From assembly GCF_009602465.1 (NCBI RefSeq), contig NZ_WBKP01000002.1, positions 84,917 to 148,916 of the forward strand: 64,000 nucleotides of DNA, read 5' to 3'. This DNA is from Cumulibacter manganitolerans. Its GTDB lineage: Bacteria > Actinomycetota > Actinomycetes > Mycobacteriales > Antricoccaceae. Shown here piece by piece: positions 16,307-24,512 of this stretch. A program made the translations under genes and the position numbers. The notes beneath the pieces were generated by a model. It had not been told where the DNA came from. It ran no database searches and saw only the letters and a list, made by a program, of their open reading frames with translations. Positions within the stretch are counted from its first letter, which is position 1; each line of letters opens with the position of its first letter.

Positions 16307-17186
16307 GATCCTTCTCCTTGTCTTCCTTCATCGGGGTTTCTGACTCACTGCTGCCGGTGGGACGCGGAAACCAGCGGCTCACGGTCGAGGCGTGCACTCC
16401 GAGCTCGCGGGCGATCTGCTTGTTCGACCAGCCCGCCTCCCGCAGCGCCGCGGCTCGCGCACGCCGATCCGGGACCGAACCGGCCGCCCTCGAGACGGGT
16501 GCGGGGCGTGCATCCTGTGCAGGTGCGGGGCGGGTGCTGACTTCATCCGAGGTATCCGGTTCCGGTGAGATCTCGTGCGCCGGCTCCGGTTCGGGGCCGG
16601 TCGGCACCGCGGGGATCAGAGCGGTGGCAGGCCTGGGCGGCCGGGCTGTCGGCGTCTCGGGCTCAGCGTCGACCGCTGGCGCAGAACGCTCCGGCAGCGC
16701 CAGCCGCTGAGCGTCGCCGGTCTGCTCGCGCGGCTCGGCGCTCAGCACAGCGGCTTCCTGCACCGGGGGCTGCTCGGCGGGTGGGGCCGGGCGGGTGAGG
16801 ACGACGGTCAGGTGGGTGCTGGCCAGCAGCACCAGCGGCGGGACGGCCGCGACCGTCGCCGCGAGCACCCCCGGTACGGACGCCTCGGCGGTCACCAGTG
16901 CGTGGGCGGCGTTCGCGGTCACCGACATGCCCGCGCCGGCGATCAGCAGCGTCCACGGGTACCAGGCCGCCCGATGCCCATCCAGGGCGACGACGGCGAC
17001 GGTAGCGACCACGATCAGCCCGTCCACCAGCAGTGGCCATATCCACGCCTGCCTGGCGACGATGCCCGAGCGCACCGCCAGATCGGCCAACGCGACAAAG
17101 CTGAGCCAGAACGCGCCGCCGCCGATCAGCACCGTGCCCGACGCCGCGGCGACCACCGCCCACCGACGCCCCACCCGCGTGCTCAT
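16287..17186 (-). CDS. DUF2637 (Spd-like) membrane protein with C-terminal HTH
   Basis: 299 residues. Four membrane helices lie within residues 8-130 (for example WIWPLLVDGLIVVATVAVVA). This DUF2637 pattern is found in plasmid spread (Spd) proteins of Streptomyces and relatives. A long Pro/Glu-rich linker follows. Residues about 240-275 form a helix-turn-helix (RAAALREAGWSNKQIARELG, then VHASTVSRWF). A membrane-tethered DNA-binding architecture is inferred. The start overlaps the primase stop by 4 bp (ATGA), so it is coupled to primase expression. Confidence 0.83.
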   Translation of the reverse strand: MSTRVGRRWAVVAAASGTVLIGGGAFWLSFVALADLAVRSGIVARQAWIWPLLVDGLIVVATVAVVALDGHRAAWYPWTLLIAGAGMSVTANAAHALVTAEASVPGVLAATVAAVPPLVLLASTHLTVVLTRPAPPAEQPPVQEAAVLSAEPREQTGDAQRLALPERSAPAVDAEPETPTARPPRPATALIPAVPTGPEPEPAHEISPEPDTSDEVSTRPAPAQDARPAPVSRAAGSVPDRRARAAALREAGWSNKQIARELGVHASTVSRWFPRPTGSSESETPMKEDKEKDHEPPRA

Positions 17187-18103
17187 GCCAGCCCCCTGGC
17201 CGGCGCCGCCCGCACGACGGGACGCGAGGCCTCGAACCGCGACCCGGCACCCGTGGTCGCGGGTGGTGCGGTGCCGACGGCGCGGTAGGCGGAGCGGACG
17301 GTCGTAGTGATCTCTCGCTCGCCCAGCCCAGCGTGCGCGGCGGCGGCCTGCAGCACGTCGAGAGCGTCATCTCGGGGCAGGCCGTTCTCGGCGAGCTTGC
17401 ACGCAGCCCAGAACAAACCGGCGTTGCGCTCGCCCTCCGGCCGGCGCGCCACCCACGCCGCCAACCGGCCCGCCATCGCCTCCGGCGCCGCCGTCGGCCC
17501 CGTCCGGCGCGGGCGGGTCGGCGGCTTCGGATCGAGGAACTCTCGCAGCCGGCCTGCCTCCAGCGCCCGGCTGTCGGTCGGGGCGAAGGACGCGGGCCGG
17601 TAGAGCACGTGCTGGCCGTCGATGCGGCGACGCGAGGGCGGGACGATGATGTAGCCGCGATCGCCGCGGAAGTCGATCCCCGCTTTCCCAGCCTGCCACG
17701 ACGACTGCTCCACGCCTTCGGCGGCTGGGTAGTAGACGTGCAGGCCGCCGGTCGGTGAGCGCACCAGCGTCTCCCATCCCTCCACCAGCCCGGCCCGGCG
17801 CGCGCGGGCGAAGGAGTCGTAACCATTGACGTCGTGCACATCGACGTCCACGACGACCACGCCGGAGGCGGCGCCGGTGGGCATCCCGATGTTCGCCGAC
17901 GGGAACCGCGCCCACCACGCCTCCACCTGCGCCACATCCGTGGTCGCATCATGAAACCCCCGGCCAGTGATCGGCTGCTTCCCGCCCGGCGCGCACGGGA
18001 ACACCGGCACCCGAGCGCGGGCGAACAGCACCGCCGCCTCCGGCAGCGGCCAGGAGGCATCCATCTGCCGCAGCGCGGCGGTGAACCGGCTCCGGCCGCT
18101 CAT
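17183..18103 (-). CDS. Bifunctional DNA primase/polymerase (AEP type)
   Basis: 306 residues from the ATG at 18103, which overlaps the ArdC-like gene's stop as TGATG. The prim-pol domain has the catalytic acidic pair in VVVVDVDVHD (D86, D88), an RSPTGGLHVYY motif and DFRGDRGYIIVPPS. A helical C-terminal part (about 200-280, AGLFWAACKLAENGLPRDD) resembles a primase-C-terminal or helicase-interaction domain. In conjugative elements such enzymes prime complementary-strand synthesis after transfer or vegetative ICE replication. The size is normal for the family and the motifs are complete. Confidence 0.88.
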   Translation of the reverse strand: MSGRSRFTAALRQMDASWPLPEAAVLFARARVPVFPCAPGGKQPITGRGFHDATTDVAQVEAWWARFPSANIGMPTGAASGVVVVDVDVHDVNGYDSFARARRAGLVEGWETLVRSPTGGLHVYYPAAEGVEQSSWQAGKAGIDFRGDRGYIIVPPSRRRIDGQHVLYRPASFAPTDSRALEAGRLREFLDPKPPTRPRRTGPTAAPEAMAGRLAAWVARRPEGERNAGLFWAACKLAENGLPRDDALDVLQAAAAHAGLGEREITTTVRSAYRAVGTAPPATTGAGSRFEASRPVVRAAPARGLA

Positions 18104-19209
18104 CACAGCCCCCGCCCCTCGATCCCGCGCCGCCCACGGTCAGGCTCCGGTGCCGCCCGTCGTGCCGGCGACGGCTCGGCAGCGCGGGCCGGGGCATCCT
18201 GCGCCGGGCTCTGCCGGGTCGTAGCGTCGCGGCTCAGGCCCGGCGGGGTGCCATCGGGCACCTGGGTCGTGTCGAGCTGATCGAGGATGCCGGCGGCGGT
18301 CTTGCGTACCCGCTCCCCGGTGGCCTGCACCACCTCGACCAGCTCCTTGCCGTCGACGTTCGCGGCCCATCCGGCGACGTACGGGATCGTGTACTCGGTG
18401 GTGTCCATTCCGTGGGCAGCACCGATCATCAACGCCACGGACTCGGCCTCGACCTCAGCGATCCCGCGATGCTGACGGGCATCCTCGGAATCCGGGTCGT
18501 GCATCAGCACATGGGCGAGCTCGTGCGCGAGGGTCTTCACCTGCGCGGCGGGGTCCATGTTCTCCCGCACCGCGACCGTCTTCGCCTCGAAGTCGGTCCT
18601 GCCGTTCGCGCCGTCGATCATGCCCTCGTGCGGCACTCGCATCAGCGTCAGCCCCGCCGCCTCGACCTGCCCGGCCAGCCCCTCCCACAACCCCTCCGGC
18701 GCCTCACCCACGAGCAGCACCGGTGACGGCGTCTCAGGGATCGGATTGCCCGTGGTCTGCGAGACATCCCACACGTAGGCCGGTTTCGCCCCGACCATCC
18801 GCGAGCGCACCACCTCGCCCGGCTTCGGCTTCTCACCCCGGCCCAGCCGGTACCAGGAGGCCGGGTCCGCGGGGTTCGCCGACGCGAACCGGCCCGTGAC
18901 GGGGGCGAGGATCTGGTAGCCGGGCTGGCCTTTCTCCACCTGCCGGCCGAGCTGCTGCCACTGCCGGTACCCGGCAACGTAGGTCGGGAACGGCTCTGGC
19001 ACCCGGCCGGCCTCAAAGTTCGCCGCGTGCTGTGCCCACAGCAGGGCCACATTGTTGAAGCTCCGCGACCGGAACTTCGCGGCGAACCGGAGCATCTCGG
19101 CCCAGTCCTCACCCGTAACGAGCTGTTCGACCGCACTGGTCAGTCGCTCGTGGAGCTCGTCGAGCTTCGCTTCCCGCTTCTGGCGGGCCTCCTCTTGCCT
19201 CGTCGCCAT
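18103..19209 (-). CDS. ArdC-like antirestriction/ssDNA-binding protein with zincin domain
   Basis: 368 residues. Residues 10-150 form an ArdC N-terminal-type ssDNA-binding domain (RSRSFNNVALLWAQ, GYRQWQQLGRQVEKGQPGYQ). A zincin-like metallopeptidase domain follows, with HELAH at 229-233 and a downstream Glu-rich helix (AEVEAESVALMI). ArdC proteins bind ssDNA and protect incoming DNA from restriction. A GGAGG lies before the ATG. As the first gene of the long minus-strand operon it would be expressed early after entry. The last 60 residues are disordered. Confidence 0.88.
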   Translation of the reverse strand: MATRQEEARQKREAKLDELHERLTSAVEQLVTGEDWAEMLRFAAKFRSRSFNNVALLWAQHAANFEAGRVPEPFPTYVAGYRQWQQLGRQVEKGQPGYQILAPVTGRFASANPADPASWYRLGRGEKPKPGEVVRSRMVGAKPAYVWDVSQTTGNPIPETPSPVLLVGEAPEGLWEGLAGQVEAAGLTLMRVPHEGMIDGANGRTDFEAKTVAVRENMDPAAQVKTLAHELAHVLMHDPDSEDARQHRGIAEVEAESVALMIGAAHGMDTTEYTIPYVAGWAANVDGKELVEVVQATGERVRKTAAGILDQLDTTQVPDGTPPGLSRDATTRQSPAQDAPARAAEPSPARRAAPEPDRGRRGIEGRGL

Positions 19210-19426
19210 CGTTCGGCCTCCTCCCGGTAGACCCAGCCACCCGGGGTGTGGGTGGCGGGCCTGCTACCTGCGAGGTGAGCCAGGTGTCTCCGGTGAGTTC
19301 GAGACGGTCAGCGAACAAACGAATCGGTAAGTTGGCCGCCAGGAACACGAAAGGCACCTGACGTAGGACATACCGGCCTATCAGCGAACTCCCGGCCACG
19401 GACGCCACGGCCGGCGATGGTGGCCT

Positions 19427-19645
19427 TTACGCGGGCAATGAAGGCTCAAAGGCGGGCAACCGGCCACCGGCAGAGCATCCGGCCCGATACCGGCTCGGCG
19501 TGATCCCGACGTACTCGCCGAACGCCTCCGTGGCCCGGTTACGCGAGCGCCACCCGACCCGCCGTGCCGCCTGCGCGATCGTCAGATCGGTCTCCCGCAG
19601 CAGGCGCGCCATCTCCTCGACCCGCAGCATCTTCAGATACGCCAA
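19427..19645 (-). pseudogene. C-terminal HTH fragment of an AraC-family regulator
   Basis: The 72-residue frame encodes only the second half of an AraC-type DNA-binding domain: LRVEEMARLLRETDLTIAQA, then ARRVGWRSRNRATEAFGEY and VGITPSRYR. The effector domain and first HTH are missing, and a TGA lies three codons before the apparent TTG start. It is joined directly to the end of the broken methyltransferase, so this marks a recombination scar. It is unlikely to act as a regulator. The 19210-19426 stretch between it and the ArdC-like gene contains no gene I can support. Confidence 0.75.
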
Positions 19646-20577
19646 CGGCGTTCAGGATCGCGGGCGCAGGGGCGGGGCGTCCGGTGATGTGTTCCCATCG
19701 GGCGATCGCGGCGGCGTATCGCCCCAGCGACGAAGATGCTCTCCACGAGCGCGAACAGCGTCTCCGATTCGCCTCCTCTGTCCGGTGAGCCAGCCGGGCC
19801 GTGCAAGGCCAGGTCGATGACCTGATGGCTCAGCACGATCGTTCCCCGACGCCCGCCCGCACCTGATCCAGCGTCTCGCCACCGCGCGAGGAGTCCGAGG
19901 CCAGAGGCGTCCGGAACAGGGTCTTGGCGATAGGCGGTGTTGAAGATGCGGAACCGGTGATGCGGTGCACCGGCCAGTGACGCCGGTAGGCCGATCCAGC
20001 GCGCATCCATCCCGAGGTCGGCCAAATCGCCCAGTACCGCTCCGAGCGCGCGAAGAGGTCGAGCTGCGTCGTCTCCCAGCATCCACGGTTCGGATTCCAG
20101 GTCGCGAATGGCGCTCGCGGGGCCGGGGGTTGCGTCGTCGGGGTTGCGGTCGTCATGGCGTTGACCTTTCGTCTCGGGACGGGTGGCGGTTGCAGACAGC
20201 AACCCGCCGGCGTTCTCGATCACCACGAGCCGGGGTTGCAACACTTCGATCGCGGTCGCCATGTACGACCAGAGTCCCGAGCGGGTACCCGGTGCGAGGC
20301 CGGCGCCTTTGCCGACGGTCGAGATGTCCTGGCACGGGAAGCCGCCGCAGAGGACGTCTACCGGCGGCACTGTGGCCCAGTCGATTGTGGAGATGTCGCC
20401 GAGGTTCGGGGCATCCGGCCAGTGGTGGGCGAAGACGCCCGCGACGGCGGTGTTGAGCTCAGAGAACCAGACCGTCTGCCCGCCGGTAGCGTGCTCGACG
20501 GCCAGATCAAGACCACCGTATCCGGAGAACAGCGAACCAATCCGAGGGTGGGCCGGCGACGCGGCGGTGTCGTGCAT
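19633..20577 (-). pseudogene. DNA (cytosine-5) methyltransferase, C-terminus frameshifted
   Basis: The first 230 or so residues carry C5-methyltransferase motifs: motif I GSLFSGYGGLDLAV, motif IV with catalytic Cys in GGFPCQDIS, ENAGG (usually ENV), and ASLAGAPHHRFRIF (motif VIII-like). After about 19745 the frame no longer resembles the family. Another frame encodes the expected C-terminal motif (RYAAAIARWEHITGRPAPAP), so a one-base indel has broken the gene. The target-recognition end is then fused to AraC debris. Original role: modification or self-protection of the element. ATG at 20577, GGAG upstream. Confidence 0.8.
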
Positions 20578-20841
20578 GAGGGCTCCGGCAGGTCAGAAGA
20601 GACCCCGGCGCCAGACCCCGAAGGAGCCCGGCACCAGGTCGAACACCTGCCAGGTGCACGACCCTCACAAACAGCCGATCCGCTGCCTGACGAGATCACC
20701 GCGAGCAGGCCGCCGCCGACGAATCTCGATCTGAGACTCCGCGACCCCGCCCTCCCGATACCGCTCGACCCGACCCGCCTTCTGAGCAGTATCACTGCAG
20801 TTACGACGGGAGAGGAAGCCGCCCGGGTTCATCAGCGGACA

Positions 20842-22041
20842 TTGACTGTGGTCATCCTCAGCCAGATCCTCGGCGGCGCCGGTCTTGCCGCGGGTATTTC
20901 GGTGGGTGCGCTGCTGGCCCAGGACATGCTCGGCTCCGACGCCCTCTCCGGAGTGCCGACGGGCCTGTTCACCCTCGGGTCCGCGCTGGCCGCGTTCCTG
21001 GTGGGCCGATCCACGCAGCGGTTTGGCCGACGAGTGGGCCTGGCCTACGGCTTCATCGCCGGCGGGCTCGGGGCCGCTGGCGTCGTCGCGGCCGCGGTTC
21101 TCGACAATGTGCCGCTGCTGTTCCTCGCCCTGTTCATCTACGGCTCGGGCACCGCCACCAACCTCCAGGCCCGCTACGCCGGCACCGACCTCGCTCCCGC
21201 GAACAAGCGCGGCTTCGGCACCAGCATGGCCATGGTCGCGACCACCATCGGTGCCGTCGCTGGCCCGAACCTGATCGATCCCATGGGTGCCTTCGCTGAC
21301 TCGGTGGGTGTGCCGACATTGGCCGGGCCGTTCATCCTCGCTGCCGTCGCCTATGGCGCCGCGGGCCTCGTGCTGTTCATGCTCCTGCGCCCGGACCCGT
21401 ATCTATTAGCTCGACGCATCGCCACGGAGACTGCGGCGAAGGAACCCAACGGCTCGGCAAACAGGGCGGTGCCGAAGGTCGGAATCGGCGCATACGTGGG
21501 TGCCACGGTGATGGTCCTGACCCAGATCGTGATGATCGCCATCATGACGATGACCCCGATCCACATGCGCGCCCATCACCACGAGATGGCCGCCGTCGGC
21601 CTGGTCATCGGCATGCACATCGGCGCGATGTGGCTGCCGTCCCTGTTCACCGGCATCCTGGTGGACAAGCTCGGCCGCACCCCCATGGTCATCGCGTCCG
21701 GGGTGACGCTGCTGCTCGCCGGGGTGCTCGCCGCGACCGCGCCGGGCGACTCGCTCGGCCTGCTGATCCTCGCGCTCGTACTGCTCGGCCTCGGCTGGAA
21801 CTTCGGTCTCGTATCCGGCACCGCGCTCGTGGTGGACGCCACCGTGCCGCAGAACCGGCCGCGCACGCAGGGCACCATCGACGTGCTCATCGCCCTGGCC
21901 GGCGCCGGAGGCGGAGCAATGTCCGGAATGGTCATGTCCGCGACCAGCTACCAGGCACTCTCTCTCGGCGGTGGCATCCTCGCCCTCCTGCTCATACCGG
22001 TGCTGCTGTGGGCCCGTGCCCGCCGCGCTGTTACCGCATGA
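20842..22041 (+). CDS. MFS transporter, start codon unclear
   Basis: About 400 residues with 12 predicted helices. The first begins TVVILSQILGGAGLAAGISV. The family loop VGRSTQRFGRRVGLAYG is at the helix 2-3 junction and DKLGRTPMV at the helix 8-9 junction. It is drug/metabolite-exporter-like; the substrate cannot be told. The frame is open far upstream, but homologous sequence begins near TTGEEAARVHQRTL (about 20797), where no ATG, GTG or TTG exists. The first usable codon is TTG at 20842, without a good ribosome site. The 5' end may have been altered by rearrangement next to the methyltransferase. Confidence 0.8.
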   Translation: MTVVILSQILGGAGLAAGISVGALLAQDMLGSDALSGVPTGLFTLGSALAAFLVGRSTQRFGRRVGLAYGFIAGGLGAAGVVAAAVLDNVPLLFLALFIYGSGTATNLQARYAGTDLAPANKRGFGTSMAMVATTIGAVAGPNLIDPMGAFADSVGVPTLAGPFILAAVAYGAAGLVLFMLLRPDPYLLARRIATETAAKEPNGSANRAVPKVGIGAYVGATVMVLTQIVMIAIMTMTPIHMRAHHHEMAAVGLVIGMHIGAMWLPSLFTGILVDKLGRTPMVIASGVTLLLAGVLAATAPGDSLGLLILALVLLGLGWNFGLVSGTALVVDATVPQNRPRTQGTIDVLIALAGAGGGAMSGMVMSATSYQALSLGGGILALLLIPVLLWARARRAVTA

Positions 22042-22253
22042 CCACCCACGCCCTACGAACGGATGATCCCAAGGTGCGCTCAACGTCTTGATCGCGCGGG
22101 CTGGAGCGGGGTGGTGGAGCGATGTCCGGGAGGTCGTCACCCTCTCCGTTTTTCACGGGCTTGCTCTCGGCGGGGGCGTACTCGCTCCGCCACTGCCCCG
22201 CATCCGACCCAGTCACGCCACGGCCGCCTCCCGGCAGCTGCCCGGCGGCCGGG

Positions 22254-22294
22254 CCACCTAATCGCGTTCCCGAATACCACCTAATGACGTTCCC
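22254..22294 (+). promoter_or_regulatory. Tandem direct repeats upstream of trxB
   Basis: CCACCTAATCGCGTTCCC (22254-22271) and CCACCTAATGACGTTCCC (22277-22294) are 18-bp repeats with two mismatches and a 23-bp period. They end 22 bp before the trxB start. A repressor or activator site for trxB-trxA is inferred. The rest of 22042-22253 holds no gene I can support. Confidence 0.6.
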
Positions 22295-22315
22295 AAGAAG
22301 AGGTTCTGCTTCACC

Positions 22316-23296
22316 ATGCTTGATGTCATCATCATCGGCTCTGGTCCCGCCGGGTTCACTGCCGCCATCTACGCCGCGCGCGCGAATCTGCGGCCACTGA
22401 TCATCGCCAGTTCCGTCGAGGTCGGCGGCGAACTGATGAACACCACCGAGGTCGAGAACTTCCCGGGCTTCCCCGAGGCGATCATGGGTCCCGATCTGAT
22501 GGCGAAGATGCAGCAACAGGCCGAGCGCTTCGGCGCCGAAGTCGTCTACGACGACGCGGCCGAGCTCGACCTCCACGGGGCAGTCAAGCGCGTTACGCTC
22601 GGGTCAGGACGAGTCGAGGAGACACGCTCGTTGATCTTCGCGACCGGTTCGGCCTACCGGAAGCTGAACATCCCACGCGAGGATGAGCTGTCCGGGCACG
22701 GCCTCTCGTGGTGCGCGACGTGCGACGGATTCTTCTTCCGAGAAAAGGAGATCGCGGTCGTCGGCGGCGGCGACTCCGCGATGGAGGAGGCTACATTCCT
22801 CACCAAGTTCGCGTCGAAGGTGTATTTGATTCACCGCCGTGACGAGTTTCGCGCCTCGAAGATCATGCAGAGGCGCGCCTTCGACAACGCCAAGATCGAG
22901 GTCATCTGGAACAGCGAGGTCGCCGAGCTGAAGGGCCAGGGCCAGCTGAGCGGCGTCGTCCTGCGTGACCTCGTCACGCGTGATACGCGCGAACTTGCGC
23001 TCGACGGGCTGTTCATCGCCATCGGCAACGACCCCCGGACACACCTCATCCACGGGAAGCTCGACCTGACCTCTCAGGGCACGATCGCGGTCGATGGACG
23101 ATCCTCTCGCACCTCGGTCCCGGGCATCTTCGCCGCGGGCGATGTCATCGACCCCACATACCGCCAGGCCGTGACAGCCGCCGCCAGCGGTACCGTCGCC
23201 GCGCTCGATGCCGAGCACTACCTCGCCACTCTCGACGATGTCTTCCCAACGCTCGTCGACGCCGCCACGACCGCATCACCTGAGGAGAAACCATGA
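22316..23296 (+). CDS. trxB: Thioredoxin-disulfide reductase
   Basis: 326 residues. FAD-binding GSGPAGFTAAIYAARA at the N-terminus, the redox pair CATC (C133, C136), NADPH-binding VVGGGDSAMEEATFL, and the C-terminal FAD motif GIFAAGDVIDPTYRQ. It passes electrons from NADPH to thioredoxin in the cytosol. Full length for the low-molecular-weight class. It overlaps trxA by 4 bp (ATGA), so the pair is one operon. As part of a thiol island on a mobile element it is probably a second, non-housekeeping copy. Confidence 0.95.
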   Translation: MLDVIIIGSGPAGFTAAIYAARANLRPLIIASSVEVGGELMNTTEVENFPGFPEAIMGPDLMAKMQQQAERFGAEVVYDDAAELDLHGAVKRVTLGSGRVEETRSLIFATGSAYRKLNIPREDELSGHGLSWCATCDGFFFREKEIAVVGGGDSAMEEATFLTKFASKVYLIHRRDEFRASKIMQRRAFDNAKIEVIWNSEVAELKGQGQLSGVVLRDLVTRDTRELALDGLFIAIGNDPRTHLIHGKLDLTSQGTIAVDGRSSRTSVPGIFAAGDVIDPTYRQAVTAAASGTVAALDAEHYLATLDDVFPTLVDAATTASPEEKP

Positions 23297-23616
23297 CAAC
23301 GCGGACGACCACCTCCGCCACCTTCGAAACGGACGTACTACAGGCCGACGGCCCTGTGCTCGTTGATTTCTGGGCCGAATGGTGCGGTCCATGCCGCATG
23401 GTGGCCCCCGTCCTCGACGCTATCCAATCTGCTCACGCCGACAAGATCCGCATCTTCAAGCTCAACGTCGACGAGAACCCTGACCTTGCAACGAAATACC
23501 AGATCACTTCGATCCCGGCGATGAAGGTCTTCGTCGGCGGTGAACCCGTCAAGACGATCGTGGGCGCCAAGCCTCGCCACGCTCTTGAGGCCGACCTCGC
23601 CGAGTGGATCGCCTGA
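23293..23616 (+). CDS. trxA: Thioredoxin
   Basis: 107 residues with the canonical WCGPC active site (W30-C34), VDFWAEWCGPCRMVAPVL, and the cis-Pro loop TSIPAMKVF. It is a cytosolic dithiol carrier reduced by the upstream TrxB. Full family length. The 103-bp gap to the convergent ArsR-rhodanese gene holds no gene. Confidence 0.95.
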   Translation: MTTRTTTSATFETDVLQADGPVLVDFWAEWCGPCRMVAPVLDAIQSAHADKIRIFKLNVDENPDLATKYQITSIPAMKVFVGGEPVKTIVGAKPRHALEADLAEWIA

Positions 23617-23718
23617 CCGGACCCACGCGTCCTCGGAATACCGGATCATGACGAGCGAGTCACGGTCACAGCGGACGCTACGGAGCAGTAAAGAAGGCTG
23701 TAGTGAGGGGCCGATCCG

Positions 23719-24405
23719 TCACGCCGCCTGACCGTTTTCGACTGGTAGGCCGCTCAGGTGCCATTCGAGCATGCCGTCCTGGAGCCGGCGAGCGGGCACT
23801 CCTTGATCGTGGAGAAGATTGACGGCCTCGTAAGCCAGGACGCAGTATGCGCCGCGACAGTAGGCGACGACTTCCTGGTCCTCGGGAAGATCACCGAGCC
23901 GTTCCGCGAGCTCGTCGAGCGGGAGTGAGCGCGCGCCGGGTACGTGGGCGAACTCGTACTCTTCCCGGGGGCGGACATCGATCACCGTCACCCGGCCGTC
24001 GGCGGCCTTGGCCAGTAGTTCCTCACGGCTGGTCTCGGCGGTCTGATCGACCGGAGCCGTCGGGTCGAGGCCGAGGTAGTCGTCGCGGGCGCGGCGAACG
24101 TCGGCGACTCGGTCCGTCGCGACGGCGCGTAACTGCTCGTAGAGGCGGATGACGTCGAGGCCGGCCACGTTGTAGTAGATCTTCGTCCCCTCGCGGCGGG
24201 TGGTGACAAGACCTGCCTGCCTGAGCACCTGCAGATGCGCGGACGCCGTGGTCAGGCCGAGGTCGGCTGCTGCGGCAAGCTTCTCGACACTGCGTTCGCC
24301 CTGGACGAGCAGGTCGAGCAGCTCCAGTCGTTTTCCGTTGCCAACGGCCTTGCCGACGCGTGCGATCTGATCGAACAGCTCGGTCTTCTTCTGACGATCC
24401 CCCAT
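23719..24405 (-). CDS. ArsR-family regulator fused to a rhodanese domain (copy 1)
   Basis: 228 residues from the ATG at 24405, which follows GGAGG by 5 nt; an in-frame ATG at 24432 lacks a site. Residues 15-95 are an ArsR winged helix (RLELLDLLVQGERSVEKLAA, LTTASAHLQVLRQAGLV). Residues about 130-225 are a rhodanese domain with a Cys loop, VVAYCRGAYC. In this architecture the rhodanese Cys may sense persulfide or sulfur species and release DNA. That is inferred from the family. It is divergent from the MBL-rhodanese gene, and repeats in the shared promoter (24422-24466) are likely operators. Confidence 0.88.
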   Translation of the reverse strand: MGDRQKKTELFDQIARVGKAVGNGKRLELLDLLVQGERSVEKLAAAADLGLTTASAHLQVLRQAGLVTTRREGTKIYYNVAGLDVIRLYEQLRAVATDRVADVRRARDDYLGLDPTAPVDQTAETSREELLAKAADGRVTVIDVRPREEYEFAHVPGARSLPLDELAERLGDLPEDQEVVAYCRGAYCVLAYEAVNLLHDQGVPARRLQDGMLEWHLSGLPVENGQAA

Positions 24406-24421
24406 CACATCCTCCAAAATT

Positions 24422-24466
24422 TTGTGGAACACTGGATGTGAGCCTATTCCAGGTTCTTGTGGAACA
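24422..24466. promoter_or_regulatory. Direct repeats TTGTGGAACA between divergent genes
   Basis: TTGTGGAACA occurs at 24422-24431 and 24457-24466, 35 bp apart, between the ArsR-rhodanese regulator and the MBL-rhodanese gene it probably controls. The core TGGAACA also occurs in the second ArsR-rhodanese promoter (34540-34549). Confidence 0.6.
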
Positions 24467-24512
24467 TCAGCGTACTCGCTTGGCGGCGAGTACGGGGACA
24501 GGAGTGAATACC

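Noticed and set aside
8554..16343. Long plus-strand open frames opposite the conjugation genes (for example 8554-10782, 11449-13848, 13860-16343)
   Set aside because: They are antisense to well-supported genes, low in family-like content, and are expected in high-GC DNA where stop codons are rare on the opposite strand.
19109..19408. A 99-residue minus-strand frame before the ArdC-like gene
   Set aside because: Its second half overlaps the ArdC-like gene out of frame and no ribosome site precedes it. The stretch RYVLRQVPFVFLAANLPIRL looks protein-like but could not be placed.
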